Of a stretch of DNA of 7,294 nt, positions 5,589 to 7,294 are shown in pieces. The notes beneath the pieces were generated by a model. It ran no database searches. It worked only from the letters and a program-made list of their open reading frames with translations, and had not been told where the DNA came from. The stretch lies in assembly GCA_036311285.1 (NCBI GenBank), contig JAXJQF010000051.1, positions 1 through 7,294 on the forward strand, in the 5' to 3' direction. The translations under genes were made by a program, and so were the position numbers. How positions within the stretch are numbered: position 1 is the stretch's first letter; every line of letters begins with the position of its first letter. The stretch comes from JAXJQF01 sp036311285 (lineage in GTDB: Bacteria; Pseudomonadota; Gammaproteobacteria; Enterobacterales; Succinivibrionaceae).

Positions 5589-7294
5589 ATGGAATTTCAA
5601 GAATTAGAACTCGACGAACTAATCTTAAAAGCAATTGAGAAACAAGGATTTAAAAAGCCTACAAAAATCCAAGAAGAAGTAATCCCTAATGCTTTATCAG
5701 GGTTTGATGTACTAGGCGAAGCCCCTACAGGTACAGGAAAGACAGCAGCGTTTGTGATCCCTTGTTTACAACATCTTTTGGATTTTCCGTCAAAGAAAAT
5801 AGGTTTAGCAAGAGTTTTAATTTTGACTCCAACAAGAGAACTAGCAATTCAGGTTACTGAACATGCAAGAGCATTTTGTTCTGAACTACCTAACATCAAA
5901 ATCGGAACAATTATTGGTGGGGTGGAGCATCAAGAACAATTGTCTGTTATTTCAGAAAAGACAGATATTGTTGTAGCAACTCCAGGAAGATTATTAGAGT
6001 ACCTTAAAAAGAAATCTTTTGATATCAAAGCTGTTGAAATATTGGTATTGGACGAAGCAGACAGAATGCTTGATATGGGGTTTGTTGATGATGTTATTGC
6101 TATATCTAAGCAATGTAGCAGAAGAGAGCAGACACTATTATTTTCTGCAACATTAGAAGGTAAAATATTAACGAAGTTTGCAAATGAAATTCTTAATAAT
6201 CCTGTAGAAATTCATATAGATTCACCGAGATCTGAAAAGAAAAAGATCAAGCAATATAAGTATTATGCTGATGATTTAGAACATAAGATTTTACTGTTAG
6301 AGCACTTGTTAAAGGATCCGAAGATTGATAAACCAATTGTTTTTATTAAAACAAGAGAAAGACTTATGGAGTTGTCAGTTCGCTTACAAAAGGATGGATT
6401 TAGACATGTGTTTTTAAAAGGAGAAATGGAACAATCTAAACGTCAAGAAGCTATTAAGAAATACGCAAATAATGAAGTTAAAATATTGTTATCCACAGAC
6501 GTTGCTGCTCGTGGTATTGATATTAACGATATTACCTATGTTATTAACTTTGACTTACCAAGAAGTGCAGAAGTGTATGTTCATAGAATAGGTAGAACAG
6601 CAAGAGCTGGAAAGAAGGGGACAGCAATAAACTTAATTGAAGCTCATGACGTGCCAATGCTTGAAAGAATTGAGCATTACACATCAGAAACTTCTGATTT
6701 ACGTGTTATTGATAGTTTAAGACCTAATAATAAGGTTGCTGATTTTTCTAAGAAAAAGAAGAAAGATAAAGATGAAGATAAGAACAAGGCAGATAAAAAG
6801 AAATCAGTAAAAGTTAGAGAAAAGACAAAGAAAGAGAAGGGGAAACCTGATTTCTTTGCTAAAAAAATTGCACAGCTTGATACTGATTCGGTTTCAATGG
6901 CTGACAAATTCCAGTTTTTTATGGAGAACTTTGGTAAATCTAATCATCGTATTGAACTTTTAAAGCTTGTTGTAGGAAAAGACATGCTATTAACTAACAA
7001 AGATGCAAATAACTTTGATAGTGATAAGCATTTAGGTTTTATAAAGACTAAGTTACAAAAGGATAAGAGTTCAGGAGTAACCGAAGCAGACAGTATTACT
7101 TCGTCTATCAACTATATTAAAGATAAGATTCTTTCTAAGCGTAAATCTTCGTCTAAGGAAGAAAAAGACGCTGAAATAAAAGAACAACAAAATAAACTAT
7201 TAGAAAGCAAATCTTCTAAAAAGAAACATGCAAATTTAACTTCAGCGAAAAAGCATGACTTATTTGTTAACCAAAACAAAAAAGATGCTAAAAA
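5589..7294 (+). CDS. srmB: DEAD-box RNA helicase SrmB, 3' end beyond window, long C-terminal extension
   Basis: SrmB is an ATP-dependent RNA helicase acting early in 50S ribosomal subunit assembly. The reading frame runs from ATG 5589, with AAGGA at 5574-5578, to the right edge without a stop: 568 complete codons. Helicase motifs appear in order: Q motif (F21, Q28), Walker A APTGTGKT (45-52), PTREL (81-85), TPGR (131-134), DEAD (155-158), SAT (186-188), STDVAARGID (302-311) and HRIGRTAR (332-339). SrmB rather than another DEAD protein is indicated by the N-terminal ELELDE, LQHLLDFPSKK after motif I, ADDLEHK and the RVIDSLRP end of the core (to about 379). E. coli SrmB has 444 residues. Here the tail is already 189 residues long and still open: a lysine-rich stretch (about 384-419), a less charged, possibly folded segment (about 420-515), and a second lysine-rich stretch. 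It is likely the last seen member of the operon. Confidence 0.93.
   Translation, partial: MEFQELELDELILKAIEKQGFKKPTKIQEEVIPNALSGFDVLGEAPTGTGKTAAFVIPCLQHLLDFPSKKIGLARVLILTPTRELAIQVTEHARAFCSELPNIKIGTIIGGVEHQEQLSVISEKTDIVVATPGRLLEYLKKKSFDIKAVEILVLDEADRMLDMGFVDDVIAISKQCSRREQTLLFSATLEGKILTKFANEILNNPVEIHIDSPRSEKKKIKQYKYYADDLEHKILLLEHLLKDPKIDKPIVFIKTRERLMELSVRLQKDGFRHVFLKGEMEQSKRQEAIKKYANNEVKILLSTDVAARGIDINDITYVINFDLPRSAEVYVHRIGRTARAGKKGTAINLIEAHDVPMLERIEHYTSETSDLRVIDSLRPNNKVADFSKKKKKDKDEDKNKADKKKSVKVREKTKKEKGKPDFFAKKIAQLDTDSVSMADKFQFFMENFGKSNHRIELLKLVVGKDMLLTNKDANNFDSDKHLGFIKTKLQKDKSSGVTEADSITSSINYIKDKILSKRKSSSKEEKDAEIKEQQNKLLESKSSKKKHANLTSAKKHDLFVNQNKKDAK
6489..6497 (+). promoter_or_regulatory. 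Exact DnaA-box sequence inside srmB
   Basis: TTATCCACA occurs on the plus strand within helicase motif V codons (Leu-Ser-Thr). It equals the strong DnaA box, but the codons are constrained by the protein motif, so coincidence is the likelier explanation. It is listed because the same exact 9-mer also lies upstream of mutH. Confidence 0.15.

Noticed and set aside
6677..6907. Minus-strand open frame of 76 codons rich in Phe, Ser and Leu, resembling a membrane protein
   Set aside because: It is the antisense image of the lysine-rich tail of srmB; AAA/AAG codons read backwards give TTT/CTT.
1..7294. CRISPR array, tRNA, rRNA or prophage features
   Set aside because: No regularly spaced repeats, cloverleaf, ribosomal RNA or phage-type genes were seen on either strand.

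Overview
The window looks like a low-GC (about one third G+C by eye) gammaproteobacterial chromosome. MutH, RppH, PtsP, SdhE and SrmB are all read as gammaproteobacterial-type proteins, and the mutH / rppH-ptsP-(lgt)-thyA neighbourhood is the one known from Enterobacteria, Vibrio and Aeromonas. The low GC, a stand-alone glycogen-recognition protein and an FAD-assembly factor for succinate dehydrogenase/fumarate reductase would fit a glycogen-storing, possibly succinate-producing animal-associated lineage such as Succinivibrionaceae. That placement is inference only.

Layout. Bases 1-148 are a GC-richer edge (28 of the first 60 bases are G or C) with a perfect 9-bp inverted repeat and possibly the 3' end of a reading frame entering from the left. 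On the minus strand lie a small isoamylase-type early-set (glycogen-binding) protein at 149-484 and mutH at 739-1359, separated by a very AT-rich 254-base gap. A 288-base divergent intergenic region (1360-1647) carries an exact DnaA box upstream of mutH and a hairpin/operator-like palindrome overlapping the best rppH promoter candidate. From 1648 to the right edge there is one tightly packed plus-strand block, probably one operon: rppH (GTG start), ptsP (TTG start, overlapping rppH by 7 bases), thyA, sdhE and srmB. srmB runs off the right edge. No gene-free stretch exceeds 300 bases.

Functions. rppH (removal of 5' pyrophosphate from RNA) and srmB (RNA helicase in ribosome assembly) handle RNA. 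thyA makes dTMP. mutH cuts GATC sites in mismatch repair. sdhE flavinylates a respiratory flavoprotein. ptsP is the nitrogen-PTS Enzyme I.

The strongest unusual signal is in PtsP. All visible catalytic residues of the PEP-binding barrel are intact, but the phosphorylated histidine of the swivelling domain is replaced by valine (V355), with a histidine two residues earlier (H353). The normally conserved ERA-x-D linker is also altered. The protein may bind PEP without passing a phosphate on, or may use a shifted histidine. Other points are the missing lgt between ptsP and thyA, a long lysine-rich C-terminal extension on SrmB, and exact DnaA boxes in the mutH/rppH region and inside srmB.
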